Shown: positions 7,360-15,705 of the stretch, piece after piece
How the letters are laid out: the number at the start of each line of letters is the position of its first letter
How positions within the stretch are numbered: position 1 is the first letter of the stretch
Assembly: GCF_029027585.1 (NCBI RefSeq)
Contig: NZ_CP093397.1
Location: forward strand, 2,407,405 to 2,471,404
Source: Sulfurimonas sp.
GTDB lineage: Bacteria; Campylobacterota; Campylobacteria; Campylobacterales; Sulfurimonadaceae
DNA length: 64,000 nucleotides
Reading direction: 5' to 3'
The notes under the pieces: model-generated
What the model was told of the DNA's origin: nothing
The model's input: the letters and a program-made list of their open reading frames with translations, nothing else
The model's database searches: none
Translations under genes and position numbers: made by a program

Positions 7360-9113
7360 TGGAAGAACTGATATATGGTATTATAGGTTCAAAAGCTAAA
7401 AGAAGAAAGGTTATACTATATATAGTTTTAGCTTTTTTACTATCAGTTATGCTCATTCCAACAAAGTTAGTTCTGGCAAAAATGCTACCTGGGAAAAGTG
7501 CAAATACTTTTAGCATCTATGTAGATACAGCTACTAATAGTTCGATTGGAGAAACTAGCAGCGTCACAAATTGTGTTTTGTCGTATTTGAAAAAAGAAGA
7601 AGCTGTTAAAAATATTGAAATATATTTGGCTCAAGGAGCACCACTGGATTATGCAGGGTTAGTTAAAGGTAGTGCCCTGAAGAGAATGAAAAACCAAGCT
7701 GAGATGGTTATAAATCTTAGTGATAAACATTCACGAGATGAAACATCATATAAAATGGTACATAGAATTCGTCCTTTAATCCAAAAAACTTGTGGAACTT
7801 TAGTGAATTCTACATCTATTAAATTTGTAGAAATGCCTTCAGGTCCACCAACTTTTGCAACTTTAGAGATTAATATTTTTGGTAAAGATGATGAGTTGAT
7901 GCGTAGAACTGCTAATCGTGTAGCTATGATTTTAGGTCAAACAGATGGTTTAGTTGATATAGATGTTATGCAAGATGATATATATCCATACTTTGAAATA
8001 ATTCCAGACAAAGAAAAAGTTATAAAAAGTGGTCTTAGTGTTGATCAGGTAAATAATATTTTATATATTGCTTTTGAGGGTATGGTTGTTGCTGTTAAAA
8101 ACTCTAAAAAACAACAAGATCAAATTCCGATTTTTGTTCGTCTTGATGATAAAAGTCGAGAGATAATGTCAAATTCCAAATCAGCGATATACTTTAAATT
8201 GTCAAGATTAAAACTCTTAAATCAAAAGGGTATGATGATACCAATAAGAGAGGTTATAAGTGTAAATGAGATTCCATCTAGTCCAACTATTTTTAGAAAA
8301 AATTTACAAAATTTTGTGAGTATTAGTGCAGAATGTGATTTGGTTTCTCAGCTTTACCCACTCTTAGAAGCAAGAGATACAATAATAGAAAAACTATCAG
8401 ATGATTTTAATGTTACAAAAGTAGAAGGAATGTCAACTTATATGTTTGACTTAAACTTAGTAGAAAAAAATTCAGGTAAAAAAATGTTGCTTAGATGGGA
8501 TGGAGAGATGAAAGTTTCTCTTGATACTTTTCGTGACCTTGGTGGTGCTTTTATTGCAGCTCTTGTCTTGATGTTTTTACTTATGGTTATGTATTATAAG
8601 TCATTTGCCTTAAGTGGTATTATCTTATTAGCAAGTTTTTTGTCTATCATTGGGGTTATTACAGGGCATTTTATTACAGATATTATTTCGCTCTTCTTCG
8701 CAGATATAAACTTCTTTTTAACTGCTACTTCACTCATCGGTTTTATTTCTTTAATGGGTATAAGTGCTAGAAGTTCATTGTTACTTATAGATTTTTCTAT
8801 GGCACTTATAAAAAAAGGTGTAGAGAAAAGAAGAGCTATAGCAATTGCAACAGCAACAAGAGCAAAGCCAATCGTTATGACAGCAGTTGCAATTATATTA
8901 GGTTCATTATTACTCTCTACTGACCCTATTTTTGGTGGATTAGGTGTTGCTTTGATTTTTGGTTCTATTGCTTCTACGGTAGTGTCTTTGTTTTTAGTTC
9001 CTGTTTTAATAGTAAATACTGTGGCGATTTGTCCAGAGGGAATGGATCATAAACATCATGAATGTCATGGTGGGATAGCTGAACATGTGGATCCTGAAGA
9101 AATAGGCTTATAA
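7359..9113 (+). CDS. RND efflux permease, C-terminal half (TM7-TM12), His-rich tail
   Basis: A 584-residue protein corresponding to the second half of an RND permease. TM7 is near residues 20-42, the PC1/PC2 porter and docking region runs to about 385, and TM8-TM12 follow. It has its own Shine-Dalgarno (AAAAGGA at 7344-7350, 8 nt before ATG), so it is a real start and not just a remnant. The ATG overlaps the upstream stop by one base (TAATG), implying coupled translation. In TM10, where AcrB has [10 protein letters not shown], this protein has GISARSSLLLIDF, so the relay Lys appears replaced by Arg. The tail MDHKHHECHGG could bind metal. Both halves together should make the trimer-forming pump. 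Confidence 0.88.
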   Translation: MEELIYGIIGSKAKRRKVILYIVLAFLLSVMLIPTKLVLAKMLPGKSANTFSIYVDTATNSSIGETSSVTNCVLSYLKKEEAVKNIEIYLAQGAPLDYAGLVKGSALKRMKNQAEMVINLSDKHSRDETSYKMVHRIRPLIQKTCGTLVNSTSIKFVEMPSGPPTFATLEINIFGKDDELMRRTANRVAMILGQTDGLVDIDVMQDDIYPYFEIIPDKEKVIKSGLSVDQVNNILYIAFEGMVVAVKNSKKQQDQIPIFVRLDDKSREIMSNSKSAIYFKLSRLKLLNQKGMMIPIREVISVNEIPSSPTIFRKNLQNFVSISAECDLVSQLYPLLEARDTIIEKLSDDFNVTKVEGMSTYMFDLNLVEKNSGKKMLLRWDGEMKVSLDTFRDLGGAFIAALVLMFLLMVMYYKSFALSGIILLASFLSIIGVITGHFITDIISLFFADINFFLTATSLIGFISLMGISARSSLLLIDFSMALIKKGVEKRRAIAIATATRAKPIVMTAVAIILGSLLLSTDPIFGGLGVALIFGSIASTVVSLFLVPVLIVNTVAICPEGMDHKHHECHGGIAEHVDPEEIGL

Positions 9114-9149
9114 GTAATAAAACTTAAATTTAAAAAAAAAGGAAAAAAA

Positions 9150-9719
9150 ATGAATAAAAAAATAGGACTTGTTTTAGTGGCATTGTTAGCAATAACATCA
9201 CTTAACGCAGAGGTTAAAAAGACTCTGTATAAAAATGGAAAAGTAAAGTTTGAGAAAACTTATAAAAATGGAAAGTTAAACGGTCATGCAAGAGTTTATT
9301 ATAAAAGTGGGCGTATAAAAACAAAAACATATTTTGTAAATGGTAAAGTAGATGGAGTTACTTATGGTTATTATGAAAATGGTAGATTAAAAGCAAAAAT
9401 TCCTATGAAAAAAGGTAAGATAAATGGAACTCAAAAAGAGTTTTACAATAACTCACAGTTAAAGTCAGTAAGTAATTACAAAATGGATAAGCTGATTGGA
9501 AATAAAAAAATCTACTATTCAAATGGAAGTATGAAGGCAAAACTTCAGTTTGATGATAATGGAAATTTTTATGGAACTCAAAAAGAGTATTATAAAAATG
9601 GAAATATGAAATATAGAGTTTCTATGGAAAATGGCAAAGCTAAAAAAGGTCGCATTTATGAGTTAGATGGTGAAAGTAGAAAAATGAATGAAGGTGATTT
9701 TGAAAAATTAGGATTTTAA
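9150..9719 (+). CDS. Secreted MORN-variant (YwqK-like) repeat protein
   Basis: A 189-residue protein with a signal peptide ending near LNA (residue 20). The rest is about seven tandem MORN_2-type units of 21-24 residues, for example TLYKNGKVKFEKTYKNGKLN and YYKSGRIKTKTYFVNGKVDG. It follows the pump gene by 36 bp with a strong AAGGAA ribosome site and is probably co-transcribed. Such YwqK-like repeats are often labelled antitoxin component in databases, but no toxin gene is present and the signal peptide argues for an envelope role. Function unknown. Confidence 0.75.
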   Translation: MNKKIGLVLVALLAITSLNAEVKKTLYKNGKVKFEKTYKNGKLNGHARVYYKSGRIKTKTYFVNGKVDGVTYGYYENGRLKAKIPMKKGKINGTQKEFYNNSQLKSVSNYKMDKLIGNKKIYYSNGSMKAKLQFDDNGNFYGTQKEYYKNGNMKYRVSMENGKAKKGRIYELDGESRKMNEGDFEKLGF

Positions 9720-9742
9720 AAATATGAGAATAAGCATAATGA

Positions 9743-11554
9743 ATGTATTATTCCCACATGAGTAAATATAAAATACTAAAGAGTACATTTGGACATGATG
9801 AATTTAGAGCTTTTCAAGAAGAAGCGATAGATGCTATCTTGTCTAAGAAGGATTTGATAACCATTTTGCCAACAGGTGGTGGAAAATCTTTATGCTATCA
9901 GCTTCCATCTCTGATGATGGAAGGTGTTACCATCGTTATCTCTCCTCTAATCGCTCTTATGCAAGACCAAGTAAATGCTCTTGTAAATAGCTCTATAAAA
10001 GCTCAAATGATAAACTCTTCGCAAGACTATGCTGAGATACAAGAAACTATTAAAGACTTATTAGCAGGTGAGATTAAACTCTTGTATATCGCACCAGAGA
10101 GATTGAGTGCAAATGGTTTTGTTGAACTTCTAAAAAAAGTAAAGATAAACTTTTTTGTTATAGATGAAGCTCATTGTGTAAGTGAGTGGGGGCATGAATT
10201 TAGAGAAGATTATAGAAATCTTTGTTTATTAAAAAAGATTTTCCCTTCAACAAATATAGCCGCTTTTACAGCAACAGCAACTCATAAAGTTCAAGAAGAT
10301 ATAGTAAAAACTTTAAACCTACAAAATCCTCTACAGCTTCGTGGAAAAACTCTTAGAGATAATCTAAAAATATACTCAGAGCAAAGAGTTGGTAATGGAC
10401 GAAATCAATTAGTAAACTTTATATCTAAGTTTAGTGCTCAATGTGGAATAGTTTACGCCTTTAGTAGAAAAGATGTGGAAAGTGTTTCAGGCTTTTTAAA
10501 AACAAAAGGTTATAGCGTTGGAGCGTATCATGCAGGATTACCAAGTAAACAAAGAGATAAAGTATATAAAGATTTTATCTATGAAAAGATTGATATAGTA
10601 GTAGCAACTATCGCTTTTGGAATGGGTATAGATAAGAGTAATATTCGCTTTGTAGTTCATATGAGTATGCCAAAAACCATGGAAAACTACTATCAAGAGA
10701 TAGGACGGGCAGGTAGAGATGGTGTAAATGCACAAACACTTCTTTTATATACAAAATCTGATGATGTTAAGATGCGATCATTTATAGATGAAATAGAAAA
10801 TAGCGAATATAAAGAGTTGCTCTATAATAAACTTCGCAAGATGTATAGTTATTCAAACTCTAGTGAATGTAGGCATAAACTAATTGCCAACTATTTTGAT
10901 GATGATATAGATGCTTGTGAAGAAATCTGTGATAACTGTAAAAGAGGAGAGGTTAAAAAAGTAGATATAACACTTCTTGCACAAAAATTACTTTCTGGCA
11001 TCTATAGATGCGAACAAAAATTTGGTTTAATTCATGTTGTAGATGTACTTAGAGGCTCAAAAGGGCAAAAGGTTTTTCAGTTTAACCATGATAAACTCTC
11101 TGTTTATGGTATCGGAAGTGATGTTAGTAAAAATGATTGGAACGCAGTTGCCGATAGACTTTTTGAGTTAGATGCTATGGAAATAGGCGAGTTTAGAGCT
11201 ATAAAGCTTAGAAATTTCGGTATAAAAACTTTACAAAAAAAAGCAAAAATTGAGATAGATGCTCATAAGATGAATATAAAAACTAAGACCAAAAGACAAG
11301 AAAAATCAACTCCAGTTAATGATGATGTCTTTGAACTCTTTAGAGCATTAAGACTGGAAATTGCGACTAAAAATGAAATACCTGCATATATAGTATTTTC
11401 GGATAAAACACTTATAGATTTCTCTATAAAACTACCACAAAACAAAGAAGAAATGCTAGAAGTAAACGGTGTGGGAGAGGTTAAGTATGAAAGATATGGG
11501 GAAGATTTTTTAGCTCTTTGTAAAGAAATAAAAGTTAATCTAAAAATGATATAA
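9743..11554 (+). CDS. recQ: ATP-dependent DNA helicase RecQ
   Basis: A 603-residue superfamily 2 3'-5' DNA helicase for recombination and fork repair. Motif 0 (FGHDEFRAFQEEAI), Walker A (LPTGGGKSLCYQLP), the DEAH box (DEAHCVSEWGHEFR), FTATAT, and motif VI (YYQEIGRAGRDG) are all present. The RQC zinc cluster follows (SECRHKLI then CEEICDNCKRGE). An HRDC-like domain closes the protein (DKTLIDFSIKLPQNKEEMLE). The domain order and length match the family. The start may be this ATG or the one at 9758; neither has a good ribosome site. The stop codon lies inside the -10 element of the next gene. Confidence 0.93.
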   Translation: MYYSHMSKYKILKSTFGHDEFRAFQEEAIDAILSKKDLITILPTGGGKSLCYQLPSLMMEGVTIVISPLIALMQDQVNALVNSSIKAQMINSSQDYAEIQETIKDLLAGEIKLLYIAPERLSANGFVELLKKVKINFFVIDEAHCVSEWGHEFREDYRNLCLLKKIFPSTNIAAFTATATHKVQEDIVKTLNLQNPLQLRGKTLRDNLKIYSEQRVGNGRNQLVNFISKFSAQCGIVYAFSRKDVESVSGFLKTKGYSVGAYHAGLPSKQRDKVYKDFIYEKIDIVVATIAFGMGIDKSNIRFVVHMSMPKTMENYYQEIGRAGRDGVNAQTLLLYTKSDDVKMRSFIDEIENSEYKELLYNKLRKMYSYSNSSECRHKLIANYFDDDIDACEEICDNCKRGEVKKVDITLLAQKLLSGIYRCEQKFGLIHVVDVLRGSKGQKVFQFNHDKLSVYGIGSDVSKNDWNAVADRLFELDAMEIGEFRAIKLRNFGIKTLQKKAKIEIDAHKMNIKTKTKRQEKSTPVNDDVFELFRALRLEIATKNEIPAYIVFSDKTLIDFSIKLPQNKEEMLEVNGVGEVKYERYGEDFLALCKEIKVNLKMI

Positions 11555-11555
11555 T
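11547..11555 (+). promoter_or_regulatory. Extended -10 (TGATATAAT) giving a probable leaderless transcript
   Basis: TG-A-TATAAT at 11547-11555 is followed by TTCGCCT and then ATG at 11562. The usual start distance of about 7 nt puts the first RNA base on the A of the ATG. No purine-rich ribosome site is visible before this ATG. Confidence 0.5.
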
Positions 11556-11561
11556 TCGCCT

Positions 11562-12968
11562 ATGAAAAAGATACTGATAATTAGTGATGGCACTGTTGGC
11601 GAGCATTTTATACGAAGAGTCCTTCAAACTCACACTAGTGAAAATATTTACTATATAGTTGAACTCAGAGCAAAAGAGTATGAAGATATAAATCCAGCAC
11701 GATTTAAATTTTATAATTTTGACCCGACAAGTTTTTCAAAATTATCAAACCTTCTTAAAATGGAATTTGTCCAAGTAATGATTGCTATGGACAATCTAGT
11801 TGAGATTGAAAACACTATCAAAAACATTAAACTAGTAAAAGCACAGCTCCGTACAATAGTTTTAACGCAGCATGAACTACAAAGTGAAGATGCAAATGTA
11901 GTCATAGTAAATTCAAATGAAATTTTAGCATCTAGACTTCTTGACTATCTTCCAAATGTTCCAGTAATTGCTCAAAATGTTGGTTTAGGTGAGGGTGAAA
12001 TCATGGAAGTTCTTGTTCCATTTGGAAGCTCTTTTGTTTATAAGCATATAGGTGTTATAGAGCAAAAAAACTGGCGAATAGTTGCTATATATAGAAATAG
12101 AAAACTTCTTATGCCTTCAAGAAGGAGAATGATTCAACCAAATGACCAACTTGTTTTGGTGGGTGAACCAGCAGTTTTAAAGTCAGTTTATCGTGCTATT
12201 AAAAGAGAGCTTGGAGAGTTTCCAGAACCATTTGGTTCTAATCTTTACTTGTATGTTGATATGACCTTGGTTAATCTTACAACAATAGAAGAGTTAATTA
12301 CAAGAGCAGTTTTTGCACATAAAAAATTCAAACATGACCTAATCATAAAAGTAGTAAACCCGAGTAATATCCCAACACTTCAGTATATTAAAGATTTGAG
12401 AGATATCAATGTTATTGTTGATATAGAGTATGAGTCAAGGAATTTAGCAGAGGTTTTTTATAAAGATATAAAATCTTACCATATTGGACTTGTTATAGTT
12501 TCTAGCGATATGTTTGCAAATGATTATACAAGAAAACTTCTTTATGAATCTCATGTTCCTATTTTGAAACTATCAGATAAACCATTTTCTAGTATCAAAG
12601 AAGCGGCGATTATTTTAGGTGACAACAGAGATTTAGAAAAGATTTCTGCGACTATTTTTGATATTTCAGAACAACTTGGTTTTAACTTAGAAATATACAA
12701 CTATATGAATGAACATCAAGAAGAAAAAGAAGAAGTGATAGAACACTACTATAACCTTGCAACGATTTTTTCTAAAAATATTAAAGTTATCAAAGAAACA
12801 CAAAATCCTATTAGAGTGCTTAAGAAAAAAGAAAACTTTGTGCATATTTTACCTTTTACGCAAAAGTTAACTAAAAATAGAATCTTTTCTCTCTTTTCTA
12901 CCGATAGCGAAAAACTCTATTATAAACTAGATAATTACCATCAAATTTTTATACCTGTTCAATTATAA
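11562..12968 (+). CDS. COG3400-like TrkA-N/TrkA-C domain protein
   Basis: A 468-residue cytoplasmic protein. The N-terminus (KILIISDGTVGEHFIRRVLQ) is a Rossmann-like nucleotide-binding segment as in TrkA/KTN proteins. A TrkA-C (RCK_C)-like domain lies at about 145-215 (VGLGEGEIMEVLVPFGSSFV; IQPNDQLVLVGEP). The second half carries a universal-stress-like alpha/beta region and a divergent C-terminus. The combination fits the uncharacterised COG3400 family that, from memory, precedes aroB in Helicobacter and Campylobacter. It probably senses a nucleotide or cation and regulates transport, but no K+ channel gene is adjacent. The MscS gene two positions downstream is a possible functional link. 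Confidence 0.7.
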   Translation: MKKILIISDGTVGEHFIRRVLQTHTSENIYYIVELRAKEYEDINPARFKFYNFDPTSFSKLSNLLKMEFVQVMIAMDNLVEIENTIKNIKLVKAQLRTIVLTQHELQSEDANVVIVNSNEILASRLLDYLPNVPVIAQNVGLGEGEIMEVLVPFGSSFVYKHIGVIEQKNWRIVAIYRNRKLLMPSRRRMIQPNDQLVLVGEPAVLKSVYRAIKRELGEFPEPFGSNLYLYVDMTLVNLTTIEELITRAVFAHKKFKHDLIIKVVNPSNIPTLQYIKDLRDINVIVDIEYESRNLAEVFYKDIKSYHIGLVIVSSDMFANDYTRKLLYESHVPILKLSDKPFSSIKEAAIILGDNRDLEKISATIFDISEQLGFNLEIYNYMNEHQEEKEEVIEHYYNLATIFSKNIKVIKETQNPIRVLKKKENFVHILPFTQKLTKNRIFSLFSTDSEKLYYKLDNYHQIFIPVQL

Positions 12969-13005
12969 AGCCTTGTTTTAGCCTTTTTTAAGTATTATCT
13001 ATTCA

Positions 13006-13011
13006 TATAAT
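13006..13011 (+). promoter_or_regulatory. aroB: Candidate -10 (TATAAT) for aroB and downstream operon
   Basis: TATAAT lies 22 bp upstream of the aroB ATG at 13034, within the 65-bp gap after the COG3400-like gene. GGAT at 13024 is a weak ribosome site. The downstream genes aroB, mscS, mtaB, ftsH-like and bioV overlap one another and would all be served by it. Confidence 0.4.
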
Positions 13012-13033
13012 TAATTAAAATTTTGGATAAATA

Positions 13034-14083
13034 ATGCTAGTAAACATACCTCTTAAAAAAACTATTGATAACTCATATGACATAACTATTGATGCACTTC
13101 CTAAACTATATTTTGACACAAAAGTAGCTATTGTTACAAATGATACTGTGTCTGCTTTACATTTGAAATATCTTTTAAAAAATATATCTGCAAAAGAACT
13201 TCACATCATTACGCTTAAAGATGGAGAACAGTATAAAAATCAACAAAGTATAGATGCCATACTTAATTCTATGTTTGAAAAAAAGTTTAACAGAAAGTCA
13301 ATGCTCATTGCTTTTGGCGGTGGAGTTATCGGTGATATGACAGGTTTTGCTGCTAGTATTTATCAAAGAGGTATAAACTTTATTCAGATACCTACAACAC
13401 TTCTTTCTCAAGTAGATGCTAGTGTAGGTGGTAAAACAGGTATGAATAACTCTTATGGTAAAAATCTTGTTGGTACTTTTCATCAGCCTAAAGCTGTTTA
13501 TATAGACCCTTACTTTTTAACTACTTTGCCATCAAGAGAATTTAGTGCAGGTTTTGCTGAGATAGTTAAAATGGCTATAACTTTTAATAAAGAATTTTTT
13601 AAATATTTGCAAACTGCCAATTTAAAAGATAAAAAAATCTTAGAAGAGGTTATAAAAAAAGCAGTTCAAACAAAGGCTAATGTAGTTGCTCAAGATGAAA
13701 AAGAGCATGGCATACGAGCTGCTTTAAACTATGGACACACTTTTGGTCATGTTATTGAGAATGAAACAAAATATATAGAATTTTTACATGGAGAGGCAGT
13801 AGCCATAGGTATGGTTATGGCAAATGAAATATCTGTAAAGATGGGCTTGATGAGTAAAGAAGAAGCTTCAAGTATAAAAGAGTTATTGCAAAAATACAAG
13901 CTACCGATAACCTATAATGTAGAAAACTCTGATAATTTTTATGAAACATTTTTTCTTGATAAAAAAAGCTCAGATGCTAAGATAACTTTTATCATTCCTG
14001 TTGGCATCGGTGGCGTTAAAATTACTGATGCAGTAGATAAAGATTTAGTTATCTCAGTTTTAAATGAATTTGGAGAGGTATGA
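13034..14083 (+). CDS. aroB: 3-dehydroquinate synthase
   Basis: A 349-residue NAD- and metal-dependent enzyme of the shikimate pathway that cyclises DAHP to 3-dehydroquinate. The family signatures are evident: LIAFGGGVIGDMTGFAAS for NAD binding, IPTTLLSQVDASVGGKTG, NLVGTFHQPKAVYID, and the metal-ligand region RAALNYGHTFGHVIENET followed by FLHGEAVAIGMVMA. Length and motif order match AroB, with no anomaly. It heads an overlapping run; its TGA lies inside the ATGATGATG start cluster of the mscS gene. Confidence 0.96.
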   Translation: MLVNIPLKKTIDNSYDITIDALPKLYFDTKVAIVTNDTVSALHLKYLLKNISAKELHIITLKDGEQYKNQQSIDAILNSMFEKKFNRKSMLIAFGGGVIGDMTGFAASIYQRGINFIQIPTTLLSQVDASVGGKTGMNNSYGKNLVGTFHQPKAVYIDPYFLTTLPSREFSAGFAEIVKMAITFNKEFFKYLQTANLKDKKILEEVIKKAVQTKANVVAQDEKEHGIRAALNYGHTFGHVIENETKYIEFLHGEAVAIGMVMANEISVKMGLMSKEEASSIKELLQKYKLPITYNVENSDNFYETFFLDKKSSDAKITFIIPVGIGGVKITDAVDKDLVISVLNEFGEV

Positions 14084-15705
14084 TGATGAAAATATTATCA
14101 ATTTTATTACTTATTTCTTCAGTATTATTTGCAAATGAGATTACAGCCGAAGAATTAAAAGCTAATGCCGAGCTAAAAGAAAGACAAAGAGTCACAAAAG
14201 TTATAGAATATGTAAGAACTTTACAAAATCTTGAAAATGAAATATCTAAAGAGAAAGTTTGGACGAAAAGTTACGCTTCTTATATGACCTCTCTTGATGT
14301 TAGAAATTCTCTTCAAAAGATAAAAAAACGCATAAAATACCTTAAAAATAAAGCTAAAAAAAATCTAAGTCAGCAGGATGAACTAAATGCGTTGATTTCA
14401 AAAGAGAGAATTTTAGCTTCTCAAATAGAAAAACTAAAAAAGAAAAATACAGCACCCTTTTCAAAGATAATCACTCCTCCAAGTATTGAAGATAGACCAA
14501 GCATATCAAACCCTTTTGATATTTTTGCAGGAATTTCACTTAAAAAAACACTTACCTCAGGTTACAATGATTATATAAAAAGAAAAAATGAACTAACTGA
14601 TTTGATAGCTATTTTAGAAAAAGAAAAAATGATTTATAACGAATTAACTTCAATAGATATTGATAATAAATATGATATAGATTCAAGCAAAAAAACTAAA
14701 CAACTAGAACGCTTTAAAACTGCACTTGATACGATGAGTGTTACAGCAGAAGTTTATCAAAAAAGACTAGAAATTTTAGAGATAAATATCAACAAAGATA
14801 TAGAAGTTCAAGTTATCAAACTTGGTAAGATAGGGGTTGTTGTCCTTATTGTATTTTTTGTATTTTTTATTTTAAGACTTTTTGTTAAAAAATATATAAC
14901 AGACAATGAACGCTTTTATATGGCAAACAAGTTTATTACTTTTATAAATGTAACTATTATTATTTTGATTTTATTTTTTAACTATATAGAAAATGTCAGT
15001 TATTTAGTAACTATTTTGGGGTTTGCATCTGCTGGTATTGCTATTGCTATGAAAGATTGGTTTATGAGTATTTTGGGTTGGCTTGTTATCGTAATAGGTG
15101 GAAGTATTCATGTTGGGGATAGAATTAGAGTTGATATGGATGGTATGAAGTATGTTGGTGATGTGATGGATATTTCATTACTTCGTATGACAATTTTAGA
15201 AGATATTACGCTAACGGCAATTATGAAAAACAGGAGAGCAGGAAGAATAATCTTTGTGCCAAATAACTTTGTATTTACTCGTATGATAGCTAACTATACG
15301 CACTCTTCACTAAAAACTGTTTGGGATGGTGTTCATCTAACTATCACTTTTGATTCAAATCATAAAAAAGCGATGCATTTAGCTAAAGAAATAGTTAAAA
15401 AGTATTCTAAAGGTTATACTGATATTACAAGAAAACAATTAAATAAACTTAGAAATCAATATAGTCTTAAAAACACAAATGTAGAGCCTAGAATTTTTTC
15501 TTTTATAGAGCCAAACGGTATATCTATTGATTCTTGGTATTTAACAAATGCTTATGCTACTTTGACCTTAAGAAGTGTTATCTCAGTTGAGATTGTAGAT
15601 GCTTTTAACGCAGCTGATGATATAACTATCGCATACCCTACGCAAAAACTACATATTCAAAGTGAGCCAAAACAAGCTCCTTTTAATACTAACGAGATTC
15701 TATGA
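14080..15705 (+). CDS. MscS-family mechanosensitive channel with long periplasmic domain
   Basis: A 541-residue membrane protein. A signal peptide (residues 1-19) precedes a helical, Lys/Glu-rich periplasmic domain to about residue 245. Transmembrane segments follow at about 250-270 and 285-305, then the pore helix and beta domain (LGFASAGIAIAMKDWFMSIL; GGSIHVGDRIRVDMDG; IVFVPNN-like IIFVPNNFVFTRMI). Length and layout resemble larger MscS/MscK homologues. It should release solutes during hypo-osmotic shock. Three ATGs overlap the aroB stop; the third (14086) sits 7 nt after GGAGAGG and is an equally good start. The stop overlaps the mtaB start (ATGA). Confidence 0.88.
   Translation: MMMKILSILLLISSVLFANEITAEELKANAELKERQRVTKVIEYVRTLQNLENEISKEKVWTKSYASYMTSLDVRNSLQKIKKRIKYLKNKAKKNLSQQDELNALISKERILASQIEKLKKKNTAPFSKIITPPSIEDRPSISNPFDIFAGISLKKTLTSGYNDYIKRKNELTDLIAILEKEKMIYNELTSIDIDNKYDIDSSKKTKQLERFKTALDTMSVTAEVYQKRLEILEININKDIEVQVIKLGKIGVVVLIVFFVFFILRLFVKKYITDNERFYMANKFITFINVTIIILILFFNYIENVSYLVTILGFASAGIAIAMKDWFMSILGWLVIVIGGSIHVGDRIRVDMDGMKYVGDVMDISLLRMTILEDITLTAIMKNRRAGRIIFVPNNFVFTRMIANYTHSSLKTVWDGVHLTITFDSNHKKAMHLAKEIVKKYSKGYTDITRKQLNKLRNQYSLKNTNVEPRIFSFIEPNGISIDSWYLTNAYATLTLRSVISVEIVDAFNAADDITIAYPTQKLHIQSEPKQAPFNTNEIL

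Noticed and set aside
5782-9113. Split RND as a plain sequencing frameshift
   Set aside because: The break lies exactly at the TM6/TM7 cytoplasmic linker and the second part has its own well-placed ribosome site; an error is possible but less likely.
9150-9719. Toxin-antitoxin module suggested by the YwqK-like label
   Set aside because: No toxin gene is adjacent and the protein has a signal peptide, which does not fit a cytoplasmic antitoxin.
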